Shown here: positions 1 to 6,108 of the stretch, one piece after another
How the letters are laid out: each line of letters opens with the position of its first letter
How positions within the stretch are numbered: position 1 is the stretch's first letter
NCBI GenBank assembly: GCA_030696435.1
Contig: JAUYSF010000002.1
Location: 1-6,108 of the forward strand
Direction: 5' to 3'
Source: Desulfoprunum sp.
GTDB taxonomy: Bacteria > Desulfobacterota > Desulfobulbia > Desulfobulbales > Desulfocapsaceae
DNA length: 6,108 nt
Program-made: the position numbers and the translations under genes
Notes under the pieces: model-generated
Told to the model about the DNA's origin: nothing
Databases searched by the model: none
Seen by the model: the letters and a program-made list of their open reading frames with translations, nothing else

Positions 1-104
1 GCCGATTATTAATTTTTTTTCAGAGCGCAAAATTTTATTCCTTATATCAGCAATTTTTGGGAGTGTAGCCCAAGTCCCCCAATAGAGGTTGCATTATTGT
101 TTAC
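1..104. other. AT-rich noncoding tail after the last gene
   Basis: Positions 1-60 hold 17 G or C of 60, far below the genes to the right. There is a run of eight T at 13-20 and an inverted repeat TTGGG-7-CCCAA at 57-73, just past the stop of the hybrid kinase. On the minus strand the hairpin would have only five base pairs and is followed by A rather than T, so it is not a convincing intrinsic terminator for this operon. The plus-strand T run could belong to a terminator for a converging gene beyond the left edge, but its stem is not in view. Confidence 0.4.
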
Positions 105-2711
105 CTATACCCGCGCCAACACCTCGTGCACCTTAGCGGCGAGGTCCTGCCTGAATAACGGCTTCTGGATGAAACACACACCCTCGGCCAAGACACCGTG
201 GTGGGCGATGACGTCGGCTGTGTACCCGGACATGAAAAGGATCTTGATATCCGGGAAGAGGCTTTGCAGCTGATCGGCTAATTCCCGACCGTTCATTTCG
301 GGCATGACGACGTCGATGATGAGCAGATCAATCTTGCCGGCTTGCGCCTTGGCCAGTTGCATGGCCTCGCCTGTCGTGTTTGCTGTCAGTACGGCATAGC
401 CCAGACTTTCGAGCATGGCTTTGCTCAAATTCAGGATCGCCGGCTCGTCCTCCACAACCAGGATGGTTTCGCCATGGCCCAAGGGGATTTCTTTGGTGTT
501 TTCTTCCGGAGAGTCGGCAGTATTGCTCACGTGGCATGGTAGGAAGACTTTGAATGTCGTGCCTTTGCCCGGTTCACTGTAGAGGTTGACAAAGCCATTG
601 TTCTGCTTGACGATGCCGTAAACTGTAGCCAGCCCGAGGCCGGTGCCCCGGCCCACCTCCTTGGTGGTGAAAAAGGGGTCGAAAACCTTGGCCTGGATCT
701 CCTTGTCCATGCCGCAGCCGTCATCGCTGACAGCCAAGAGGACGAAGTCGCCGGGGACAAAGCCCAGGTGAGCGTTGCAGTAATCTTTATCAAGGGTCGC
801 AGTGAATGTTTCGATGGTGATCTTGCCGACGCCGGTGATGGCGTCCCGGGCGTTTACGCACAGGTTGGCCAGGATCTGATCAAGTTGCGACGGGTCCATT
901 TTGATCGGCCACAGTTCCCGTCCGGGCAACCAGGCCAGGTTGATATCCTCGCCTATGAGGCGCCGTAACATCTTGAGCATCCCTTCAACGGTCTCGTTCA
1001 AATCGATCACCTTGGGCGCAATGGTCTGCTTGCGGGCAAAGGCCAGCAATTGCCGGGTAACCTCCGTGGAACGCCTGGCAGCCTTTAAAATTTCCTGAAG
1101 ATTGTCATACAGCGGCTCGAAAGGGTTCATCTTGACCAAGGCCATTTCCGCATGTCCGATAATTACTGAGAGCATGTTGTTGTAATCGTGGGCCACACCC
1201 CCTGCCAGTCGACCCACCGATTCCATCTTTTGGGCCTGAATAAACTGGTCTTCAAGCCGGCGTTGTGCTGTGATGTCGGTTGCGAAACCTTCAATGATGA
1301 ATGAGCCATCCTCGGCGTGTTGAACGGTTCGGGCATTCATCATCAGCCATATCGTTCTGCCGTCGGCTGTAAGGGCCTGGTATTCAAAGTTTACCACTCG
1401 GCCTTTTTCCTGCAGCATGTGCAGAAACCGATCTCGCTGCTCGGGAAGGGGACAATGATTTTCCAGCAGATTGATGCGTCCCAGGGCTTCTTGGGGCGAA
1501 TCGAACGCCAGGATGTGGGCCATGGCGGTATTGAGCGACAAAGCCTGCCCTTGCGTGGTGACGGCGAAAATGCCGATAGGTGCGTCCTCAAAAAGATCCC
1601 GGTATTTCGCCTCATTTTCCTGCAGTTTCTTGTCAATCTGATTTCGTTCGGTGATATCGTGGCCGATACCCAGCACACCGATGAGCGCCCCCCCGGCATC
1701 GAGCATCGGCGTTTTGGTGACCTCCAGCAGGGCACGATGGCCATCGTCGGCGAAGGTGATCCATTCTTCATTTCTAGTTGGTTTCCCGGCCGCCATTGCC
1801 CTGCGATCATGCTCGACGAAGAAGTCCGCCAGTTCCCGGTCGACAAAGTCGTAATCGGTTTTGCCGATGATGTCCGCTTCCCCGGCACCGAAAAACCGCT
1901 CGAACATCGGATTGCAGGAGAGATAGATGCTGTCTTTATCTTTCAACCAGATAAGGTCGGGGATCGTCTGCACCAATGTTTGCAGATGGCCTTCACTTTT
2001 GCGCAGCGCCTCTTCGGTCTGCCTGTGCTCGTCTAATTCCTGCGAGAGTTGCCCATGCGCCTCGGTCAGCTCGCGGGTTCGCTCATCGACGATGACCTCC
2101 AGGTGGTCATGGGTTTTTTGCAGTGCTTCTCCTAACTGCTTGCGGGCCGTGCCATCAACGATTGAGGTAAGGATATTAAGGATATAGCCATCCTTCGTTT
2201 CGAGAGTCTCCATTACGACGCTCTGAAGTTGGCCATATATCACCGTGCCGTCTTCTCTCGTGAGTCTGATCTCACATCGCTGCATGCCCTGGCGTTGTAA
2301 GACACTTTTGAGGTGATTGGAAAAAACATCCCTCCCGTCTGCATCGGCAATAAAACTGCTCAAGGGTGTATTGGCCAGCAGTCCCCGCTCGATTCCCAGG
2401 AGTTGCGCGCCGGTAAGATTTACCTCCCGTATCAGTCCGCGCGCATCAAGGGTGAAATAGCCGACGGGGGCAAAGTCATAGAGTTCGGCATAGGTGTTCC
2501 GCGACACCTCAAGTTCATCCCTGGCCTGGAGGAGTTCGGCATTCTGCATTTCAAGTTCAATCTGGTGGACCTCAAGTTCATGCACCAGCCGCTGCAACTC
2601 TTCCTCGCTTCGGGGTGGAGGCAATTCAGTCGTTTTCGTCCGCAGCAGCTCTTCCGCCTGACGCCGCAGTTTTGTCGCTGCTGATCGGGTTTTATCTTTG
2701 TCGATGCCCAT
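105..2711 (-). CDS. Soluble hybrid sensor histidine kinase (PAS-PAS-PAS-HisKA-HATPase-receiver)
   Basis: 868 residues, ATG to TAG. Domains in order: N-terminal coiled coil (~10-72); PAS1 (~73-190); coiled coil (~192-240); PAS2 (~243-357, ending GHDITER); PAS3 (~368-485, ending FATDITAQRR); HisKA (~492-562) with phosphoacceptor H508 in GGVAHDYNN; HATPase (~605-726) with N box NARDAI (N620), G1 DDGCG (663-667), F box FDPFFTTK (677-684) and G2 GRGTGLGL (687-694); receiver (~747-866) with acidic pair E754/D755, phosphoacceptor D800 in DVVMPEMNG, S828 and K850. All catalytic motifs are intact, so it should autophosphorylate and pass phosphate to its own receiver. No Hpt or DNA-binding domain follows, so the onward partner is encoded elsewhere, or the receiver tunes the kinase (inference). 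No membrane segment is seen, so the ligand is probably intracellular. Last gene of the apparent operon; a GGAGG sits six bases before the ATG. Confidence 0.95.
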   Translation of the reverse strand: MGIDKDKTRSAATKLRRQAEELLRTKTTELPPPRSEEELQRLVHELEVHQIELEMQNAELLQARDELEVSRNTYAELYDFAPVGYFTLDARGLIREVNLTGAQLLGIERGLLANTPLSSFIADADGRDVFSNHLKSVLQRQGMQRCEIRLTREDGTVIYGQLQSVVMETLETKDGYILNILTSIVDGTARKQLGEALQKTHDHLEVIVDERTRELTEAHGQLSQELDEHRQTEEALRKSEGHLQTLVQTIPDLIWLKDKDSIYLSCNPMFERFFGAGEADIIGKTDYDFVDRELADFFVEHDRRAMAAGKPTRNEEWITFADDGHRALLEVTKTPMLDAGGALIGVLGIGHDITERNQIDKKLQENEAKYRDLFEDAPIGIFAVTTQGQALSLNTAMAHILAFDSPQEALGRINLLENHCPLPEQRDRFLHMLQEKGRVVNFEYQALTADGRTIWLMMNARTVQHAEDGSFIIEGFATDITAQRRLEDQFIQAQKMESVGRLAGGVAHDYNNMLSVIIGHAEMALVKMNPFEPLYDNLQEILKAARRSTEVTRQLLAFARKQTIAPKVIDLNETVEGMLKMLRRLIGEDINLAWLPGRELWPIKMDPSQLDQILANLCVNARDAITGVGKITIETFTATLDKDYCNAHLGFVPGDFVLLAVSDDGCGMDKEIQAKVFDPFFTTKEVGRGTGLGLATVYGIVKQNNGFVNLYSEPGKGTTFKVFLPCHVSNTADSPEENTKEIPLGHGETILVVEDEPAILNLSKAMLESLGYAVLTANTTGEAMQLAKAQAGKIDLLIIDVVMPEMNGRELADQLQSLFPDIKILFMSGYTADVIAHHGVLAEGVCFIQKPLFRQDLAAKVHEVLARV
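2067..2711 (-). repeat. Duplicated N-terminal sensory module, copy in the hybrid kinase gene
   Basis: Codons 1-215 of the hybrid kinase gene match codons 1-213 of the upstream sensor gene as a direct repeat about 2.7 kb apart. By eye, protein identity from residue 11 onward is about 80-85%, and long DNA stretches match including third codon positions. One is the block covering the PAS1 end around 2215-2310. Similarity falls off sharply after the shared sequence ERTREL. The module contains coiled coil, PAS1 and the first part of the second coiled coil. Confidence 0.9.
2169..2186 (-). repeat. 9-base tandem duplication inside PAS1 of the hybrid kinase
   Basis: Plus-strand units AAGGATATT and AAGGATATA lie side by side, differing at one base. 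They give ILNILT in the kinase where the paralogous module reads only ILT, so the kinase gained three in-frame residues, or the paralogue lost them. The site is the last beta strand of PAS1. Confidence 0.7.
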
Positions 2712-2716
2712 TACTG

Positions 2717-2722
2717 CCCTCC
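2717..2722 (-). promoter_or_regulatory. Ribosome binding site of the hybrid kinase gene
   Basis: On the minus strand GGAGGG begins 11 bases before the ATG at 2709-2711, leaving six bases between GGAGG and the start codon. This is a strong Shine-Dalgarno sequence at standard spacing. It fixes the start and implies independent translation initiation rather than coupling to the upstream gene, whose stop is 71 bases away. Confidence 0.8.
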
Positions 2723-2782
2723 AGTTGCCTTTATCTGGTCGTAACTATTGAGTTTGTTGTGCGGCTGGTTGCACGCTGGGGG

Positions 2783-5380
2783 TTACCAATCTAAATCAGG
2801 ATACAGTTTCTTCACACAGTCAGGGCAGATGCCGTGGCTGAACTCGGCCTCCGTGCGGTCTCGGATATAGACTTCCACCTGGCTCCAGTAGCCCTGGTCA
2901 TCACGGATTTTCTTGCAGTTTGCACAGATGGGAATTATGCCGCGCAGGGTCCGGACCTCCTCCAAGGACTTCCGCAGTGCCTCCTCGGCCTGCTTACGCT
3001 CGCTGACATTGCGGACGATAGCCTGGAGAAACAGTTCATTGCCGAGTTCTACCGAGTTGAGGCTTACCTCCGCATCAAAAGGGCTTCCGTCATAGAAACA
3101 GTGCTTCCACGCAAAGAATTGCGGCTTTCCGGCAAGGGCGGCATGTATCTTCTCAAGGGCTTTTTCTTTTGAGTCACGCCCGTCAGGTTGGAGTGGTGGT
3201 GAAAATTTGTACGGGGTCTGGCCGACAATCTGCTCTCGCGAACACTGAAACATCTGCAATGTCTTGGTATTGCAATCGGCAAAGAGAGCACCTTTCATGA
3301 TGAATATGGCGTCGTTGGCACTCTCAAAAAGGGTCTTGAATTTTGTTTCGCTTTCCAATAGTGCCTCGCGAGTCCTGTCTGCCAGGACCACCTGCGATAA
3401 ATAGGTGGCAAAACCTGCCATCAGTTCCTCTTCAACGGGGGAGATAGTCTGTTTGCTGAAGAGGGCTAATACACCAATCGGTTCATCCTCTACCGAGGAA
3501 AGCCTGAATCCCGCAAAGGAAACCAAGCCGAGGGCCTGTGCCCACTCATGGTCATGAACTTGGGGATCGTGGATGACATCGTTGGTGACAAACCGAGAAT
3601 CCTCGCCGGATGCGACACGGCCTATTTTGTAGCAGCCAAAAGGGACTCTCCGATGCTTGCCGTCAATATGGCTGTAACGACCTGAACTGGCCACAAGGTG
3701 GAGGCAACGAGTTCTGTCGCGACAGGCTCCGGCCTCCTTGAGCTGCGCGTGAATGCAGCCCTGCTCACACAGATCACCCTCTCGTATCAGCCAGATTCTG
3801 GCAAAGTCGGCGTTGAAGATTGCCACTATTTCATCGGTGATGATTTTTTGTTTTTCGCTGAGACTCAATGCAGCGATGAGGCGTTCTTTGAGAAGACTCA
3901 ACCTTGTAATCTGCTCTTCCGTGTGTTTGCGTTGGGTGATATCGCGGACACTGGTACGTAAACCAAGAAAGTCGCCATGTGCAGCATAAATAGGTTGATA
4001 GGAGATGGCCGCCCAGCGGATAGAGCCATTTTTATGCCGGACACGGAAGGGGATATCGTCGCCTGAAAGTCGTTCTTTGAGACCTTTTTCGTGAAGGGAG
4101 AGCACCAATGCCTTATCTTCAAGGAGAAGTACTTGGGCAAGAAGATCAGGCCGACGCAACCATTCCTCACGAGAATAGCCTGTGAATTTTTCTACCGCCG
4201 GATTTATCCAGAGCAGGGAACCGTCCGGCGCGAGCCAGCTTTCCCAATCATAGGTGTAATCTGCAATGGCCCGGAATTCATCCTTACTCGTTCTTATGGC
4301 CTCCTCAACCATTGTGCGTTCGGTAATATCCATGTCCGCGCCGCGGTATCCGATAAGTCTGCCCTGTTCGTCCAGGTTCGGCACCCCGTTGGTCTCAAGG
4401 ATGATCAGGTTGCCGTTTTTGTGGAGATTCGAATTGACAAAACCCCTGAAGGTCTCTTTCGCGGTGAATGCTTCAAGAGCTGCTTTCTTGTACGCCTCTC
4501 TCTCTTCAGGCACGAAATGATCGTAGAAGTACATCCTGCCGACGATCTCGTCCGGTCTATAACCCAGTATCTTTTCCACCGCAGGGCTGGCATAGGTATA
4601 CAAACCATCGGTATCCACTTCCCAGATCCATTCTCCGGCGCTCTCTGCGACCTGCTTGAAACGTTCCTCGCTGTTCCGGAGGGCGTCATATAACCTATTG
4701 CGCTCGTCTATTTCCAGAGAAAGGAGTTCATTTACCCTGAGCAGTTCACGGGTCCGCTCCTGGACGATGACTTCCAGGTTGTCATGGGCTTGTTGCAACG
4801 CATCTCCTAACTGCTTGCGGGCCGTGTCATCAACGATTGAGGTAAGGATGTAACCATCCTTGTTTTCTTCGGCAGCCTCCATTGCGACGCTCTGAAGTTG
4901 GCCATATATCACCGTGCCGTCTTTTCTCGTGAGTCTGATCTCACATCGCTGCATGCCCTGTCGTTGCAAGACACTTTTGAGGTGACTGGAAAAAATCTCC
5001 CGCCCGTCGGCATCGGCAATAAAACTACTAAAAAGGCGATTGGCCAGCAGGCCCCGCTCGATTCCCAGCAGCTGCGCACCGGCAAGATTCACCTCCCGTA
5101 TCAGTCCATGGGTATCAAAGGTAAAATAGCCGACGGGGGCAAAGTCATAGAGCTCGGCATAGGTATTCCGCGAAATTTCAAGTTCATCCCTGGCCTGGAG
5201 GAGTTCTGCATTCTGCATTTCCAGTTCGATCTGGTGGACCTCAAGTTCATACACCAGCCGCTGCGTCGCTTCCTTGGTCCGGGGTGGAGGCAATTCAGCC
5301 GTTTTCGCAGGCAAGCGATCTTCCGCCTGTCGACGTAGTTTGGCTGCTGCCAGCAGACGCTTATCATTTTTGATTACCAT
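2783..5380 (-). CDS. Soluble multi-PAS/GAF sensor without kinase, ending in a Cys4 putative zinc-binding module
   Basis: 865 residues, ATG to TAA. Domains in order: N-terminal coiled coil (~10-72, with [16 protein letters not shown]); PAS1 (~73-188); coiled coil (~190-238); PAS2 (~240-358, ending DMDITER); PAS3 (~368-488, ending VRDITQRK); GAF (~495-668); PAS4 (~675-796, ending VRNVSERK); C-terminal module (~808-865). The GAF carries C538, C542, C553, C559 and C583, suggesting a metal, Fe-S or heme site or a redox switch (inference). The C-terminal module has C819-x2-C822 and C852-x2-C855 with H849 nearby, within [15 protein letters not shown] and FSHGICPDC. From memory, this tail recurs at the ends of PAS proteins and response regulators in environmental bacteria and has no assigned function. 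There is no HisKA, HATPase, GGDEF, EAL or HTH segment, so the output is unknown. The start is supported because the N-terminus aligns residue for residue with the downstream gene. No transmembrane segment is seen. The downstream kinase starts 71 bases after the stop. Confidence 0.9.
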   Translation of the reverse strand: MVIKNDKRLLAAAKLRRQAEDRLPAKTAELPPPRTKEATQRLVYELEVHQIELEMQNAELLQARDELEISRNTYAELYDFAPVGYFTFDTHGLIREVNLAGAQLLGIERGLLANRLFSSFIADADGREIFSSHLKSVLQRQGMQRCEIRLTRKDGTVIYGQLQSVAMEAAEENKDGYILTSIVDDTARKQLGDALQQAHDNLEVIVQERTRELLRVNELLSLEIDERNRLYDALRNSEERFKQVAESAGEWIWEVDTDGLYTYASPAVEKILGYRPDEIVGRMYFYDHFVPEEREAYKKAALEAFTAKETFRGFVNSNLHKNGNLIILETNGVPNLDEQGRLIGYRGADMDITERTMVEEAIRTSKDEFRAIADYTYDWESWLAPDGSLLWINPAVEKFTGYSREEWLRRPDLLAQVLLLEDKALVLSLHEKGLKERLSGDDIPFRVRHKNGSIRWAAISYQPIYAAHGDFLGLRTSVRDITQRKHTEEQITRLSLLKERLIAALSLSEKQKIITDEIVAIFNADFARIWLIREGDLCEQGCIHAQLKEAGACRDRTRCLHLVASSGRYSHIDGKHRRVPFGCYKIGRVASGEDSRFVTNDVIHDPQVHDHEWAQALGLVSFAGFRLSSVEDEPIGVLALFSKQTISPVEEELMAGFATYLSQVVLADRTREALLESETKFKTLFESANDAIFIMKGALFADCNTKTLQMFQCSREQIVGQTPYKFSPPLQPDGRDSKEKALEKIHAALAGKPQFFAWKHCFYDGSPFDAEVSLNSVELGNELFLQAIVRNVSERKQAEEALRKSLEEVRTLRGIIPICANCKKIRDDQGYWSQVEVYIRDRTEAEFSHGICPDCVKKLYPDLDW
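4742..5380 (-). repeat. Duplicated N-terminal sensory module, copy in the kinase-less sensor gene
   Basis: Partner of the copy at 2067-2711, in the same orientation. Two small in-frame length differences lie near the end of PAS1. This copy lacks a three-residue insertion present in the kinase gene and has one extra residue just before DGYIL. The first ten residues and residues 20-40 are the most diverged. The core from [16 protein letters not shown] through APVGYF is nearly unchanged. Confidence 0.9.
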
Positions 5381-5386
5381 ATCGAA

Positions 5387-5390
5387 CCCC
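5387..5390 (-). promoter_or_regulatory. Weak ribosome binding site of the kinase-less sensor gene
   Basis: GGGG lies six bases before the ATG at 5378-5380. It is a poor match to the anti-Shine-Dalgarno sequence, clearly weaker than the GGAGG of the downstream kinase. This suggests lower initiation on the sensor than on the kinase (inference). The start itself is supported by alignment with the paralogous N-terminus. Confidence 0.35.
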
Positions 5391-5434
5391 GCTTATTATC
5401 AGAGATACATCGGGCAACCACCTCAGGGTGTGGC

Positions 5435-6108
5435 CTACCGTCCAGCCTCCAGCAGACTTTGCAGTCGGGCATTCTCGGCGCGCAGCTCCGCCTCCAGCGC
5501 CTTGGCCGCGGTGATATTTGTAAAGGTGATCACCAAGCCGCCGATGACATCCTCCATGGTGCGGTAGGGCATGATCCGCACCGAAAACCAGCGCCCGTCG
5601 GTGGTGGTGATCTGCTTTTCCGAAAAGATCAGTGTTCGCAGCACTTCCTGCGCTTCTTCAGTCATCCCGGGATAGAGCAGATCGCTGACAATATCGGAAA
5701 GCGGTCGCCCCACATCGCCTGGGATCAGCTTGAAGAGCTTGTCCGCTCCACTGGTGAAGCGCCGCACCCGGAGTTGGTTGTCGAGGAACACGGTGACTAT
5801 TTCCGTGCTGTTGAGCAGGTTGCGCATGTCGTTGTTCACCCGCGAAAGCTCGTCCATTTTGGACTGTTGCTCGGCGTTCACAGTCTGCAGTTCCTCATTC
5901 AGGGATTGCATCTCTTCCCTTGAGGTTGTCAGCTCCTCGTTGGTGGACTGCAGCTCTTCGTTGGTGGACTGCAGCTCCTCGTTGGTGGATTTGAGTTCCT
6001 CCTGCGAGGATTGCATCTCCTCGCGGGCACTCTGGAGCACTTCACGGAATTGCCGGAGTTCCTGCTCCAGCTCCACAACCCTGGCATTGCCGGATTGAGC
6101 GGTTTTGG
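5435..6108 (-). CDS. CheB/CheR-type methylation fusion protein, C-terminal part (coiled coil plus PAS); 5' end beyond window
   Basis: Only the C-terminal ~224 residues are in the window, and the frame stays open to the right edge. A GTG at 6074-6076 could be read as a start, but the codons before it (reading KTAQSGNARVV) continue the same protein, so the true start lies outside. Numbering from that GTG: residues 8-90 form a run of seven-residue units of the type L-Q-S-T-N-E-E, a long coiled coil. Residues ~85-190 form a PAS domain (FLDNQLRVRRFTSGADKLF, then DVGRPLSDI, DGRWFSVRIMPYRT, ITFTNIT). A short helical tail ends at TAG. This coiled coil plus PAS is the typical C-terminus of CheB-CheR-PAS fusions, which methylate and demethylate chemoreceptor glutamates or act in non-chemotaxis signalling. 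The catalytic domains are not visible, so the assignment rests on the tail alone. The next gene starts 54 bases downstream. Confidence 0.8.
   Translation of the reverse strand, partial: KTAQSGNARVVELEQELRQFREVLQSAREEMQSSQEELKSTNEELQSTNEELQSTNEELTTSREEMQSLNEELQTVNAEQQSKMDELSRVNNDMRNLLNSTEIVTVFLDNQLRVRRFTSGADKLFKLIPGDVGRPLSDIVSDLLYPGMTEEAQEVLRTLIFSEKQITTTDGRWFSVRIMPYRTMEDVIGGLVITFTNITAAKALEAELRAENARLQSLLEAGR
5931..5993 (-). repeat. Three tandem 21-base units encoding coiled-coil heptads
   Basis: Units lie at 5931-5951, 5952-5972 and 5973-5993. Units 1 and 2 differ at one base; unit 3 differs from unit 1 at three bases, all near its plus-strand end. Each encodes one S-T-N-E-E-L heptad of the coiled coil in the CheB/CheR-PAS fusion. 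More diverged units flank them, so the protein shows about eleven consecutive seven-residue repeats. The protein repeat is normal for the family; the near-identity of the DNA suggests recent repeat expansion or strong codon constraint. Confidence 0.85.

Noticed and set aside
1317..2036. A 239-codon open frame on the plus strand, antisense to the hybrid kinase
   Set aside because: It lies wholly inside a gene with intact kinase motifs, its product has no recognisable motif, and other antisense frames of this kind occur opposite all three genes. It is a coding shadow.
2712..2782. Possible promoter or hairpin between the two complete genes
   Set aside because: Only a four-base stem (GTGC/GCAC) is found, no T run follows, and no convincing -35/-10 pair is present. 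The only supported element is the ribosome binding site.
2783..2980. The sensor gene as a frameshifted or truncated histidine kinase
   Set aside because: The protein ends in a complete, recognisable Cys4 module before its stop, and the next 71 bases hold no HisKA-like sequence. The lack of a kinase appears genuine.
4091..4693. A 200-codon plus-strand open frame opposite the kinase-less sensor
   Set aside because: It is antisense to clear PAS2 and PAS3 coding sequence and its translation shows no domain.
5381..5434. Hairpin CACC-CTGA-GGTG between the CheB/CheR-PAS gene and the sensor gene
   Set aside because: The stem is four base pairs with no T run after it, too weak for a terminator. A GATAAT near it lacks a properly spaced -35.
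6074..6076. GTG as the start of the rightmost gene
   Set aside because: The frame continues upstream to the window edge with family-like sequence, and no Shine-Dalgarno sequence precedes the GTG. The gene is cut by the edge.

Overview
The window holds three genes, all on the minus strand. In transcription order (right to left) they are: the C-terminal end of a CheB/CheR-type chemotaxis methylation protein fused to a coiled coil and a PAS domain (5435 to the right edge); an 865-residue multi-PAS/GAF sensor with no kinase (2783-5380); and an 868-residue hybrid histidine kinase with three PAS domains and a C-terminal receiver (105-2711). The gaps between genes are 54 and 71 bases. I see no promoter or terminator in either gap, so they look like one transcription unit whose promoter lies beyond the right edge. 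No RNA gene, mobile element or CRISPR array was seen.

All three products appear soluble. I see no signal peptide and no run of hydrophobic residues long enough for a membrane segment, so sensing is probably cytoplasmic. The two complete genes share an almost identical N-terminal module of about 213 residues (coiled coil, PAS, coiled coil), similar at DNA level as well, and then carry unrelated outputs. One ends in kinase plus receiver. The other ends in a GAF domain with extra cysteines, a PAS domain, and a short Cys4 (CxxC...CxxC) tail that resembles a zinc-binding module.

Organism: moderately GC-rich genes, PAS-dense soluble sensors, a CheB/CheR-PAS fusion and the Cys4 tail are all common in Desulfobacterota (former Deltaproteobacteria) and similar environmental bacteria. 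This is an inference from protein style only; no taxonomic marker gene is present.

Working model (inference): the shared N-terminal modules let the two sensors respond to the same cue or pair with each other. The hybrid kinase supplies phosphoryl chemistry. The kinase-less sensor adds a redox- or metal-responsive input and an unknown output through its Cys4 tail. The CheB/CheR-PAS protein may link this to receptor methylation or a similar modification. The leftmost 104 bases are AT-rich and noncoding and appear to close the unit.
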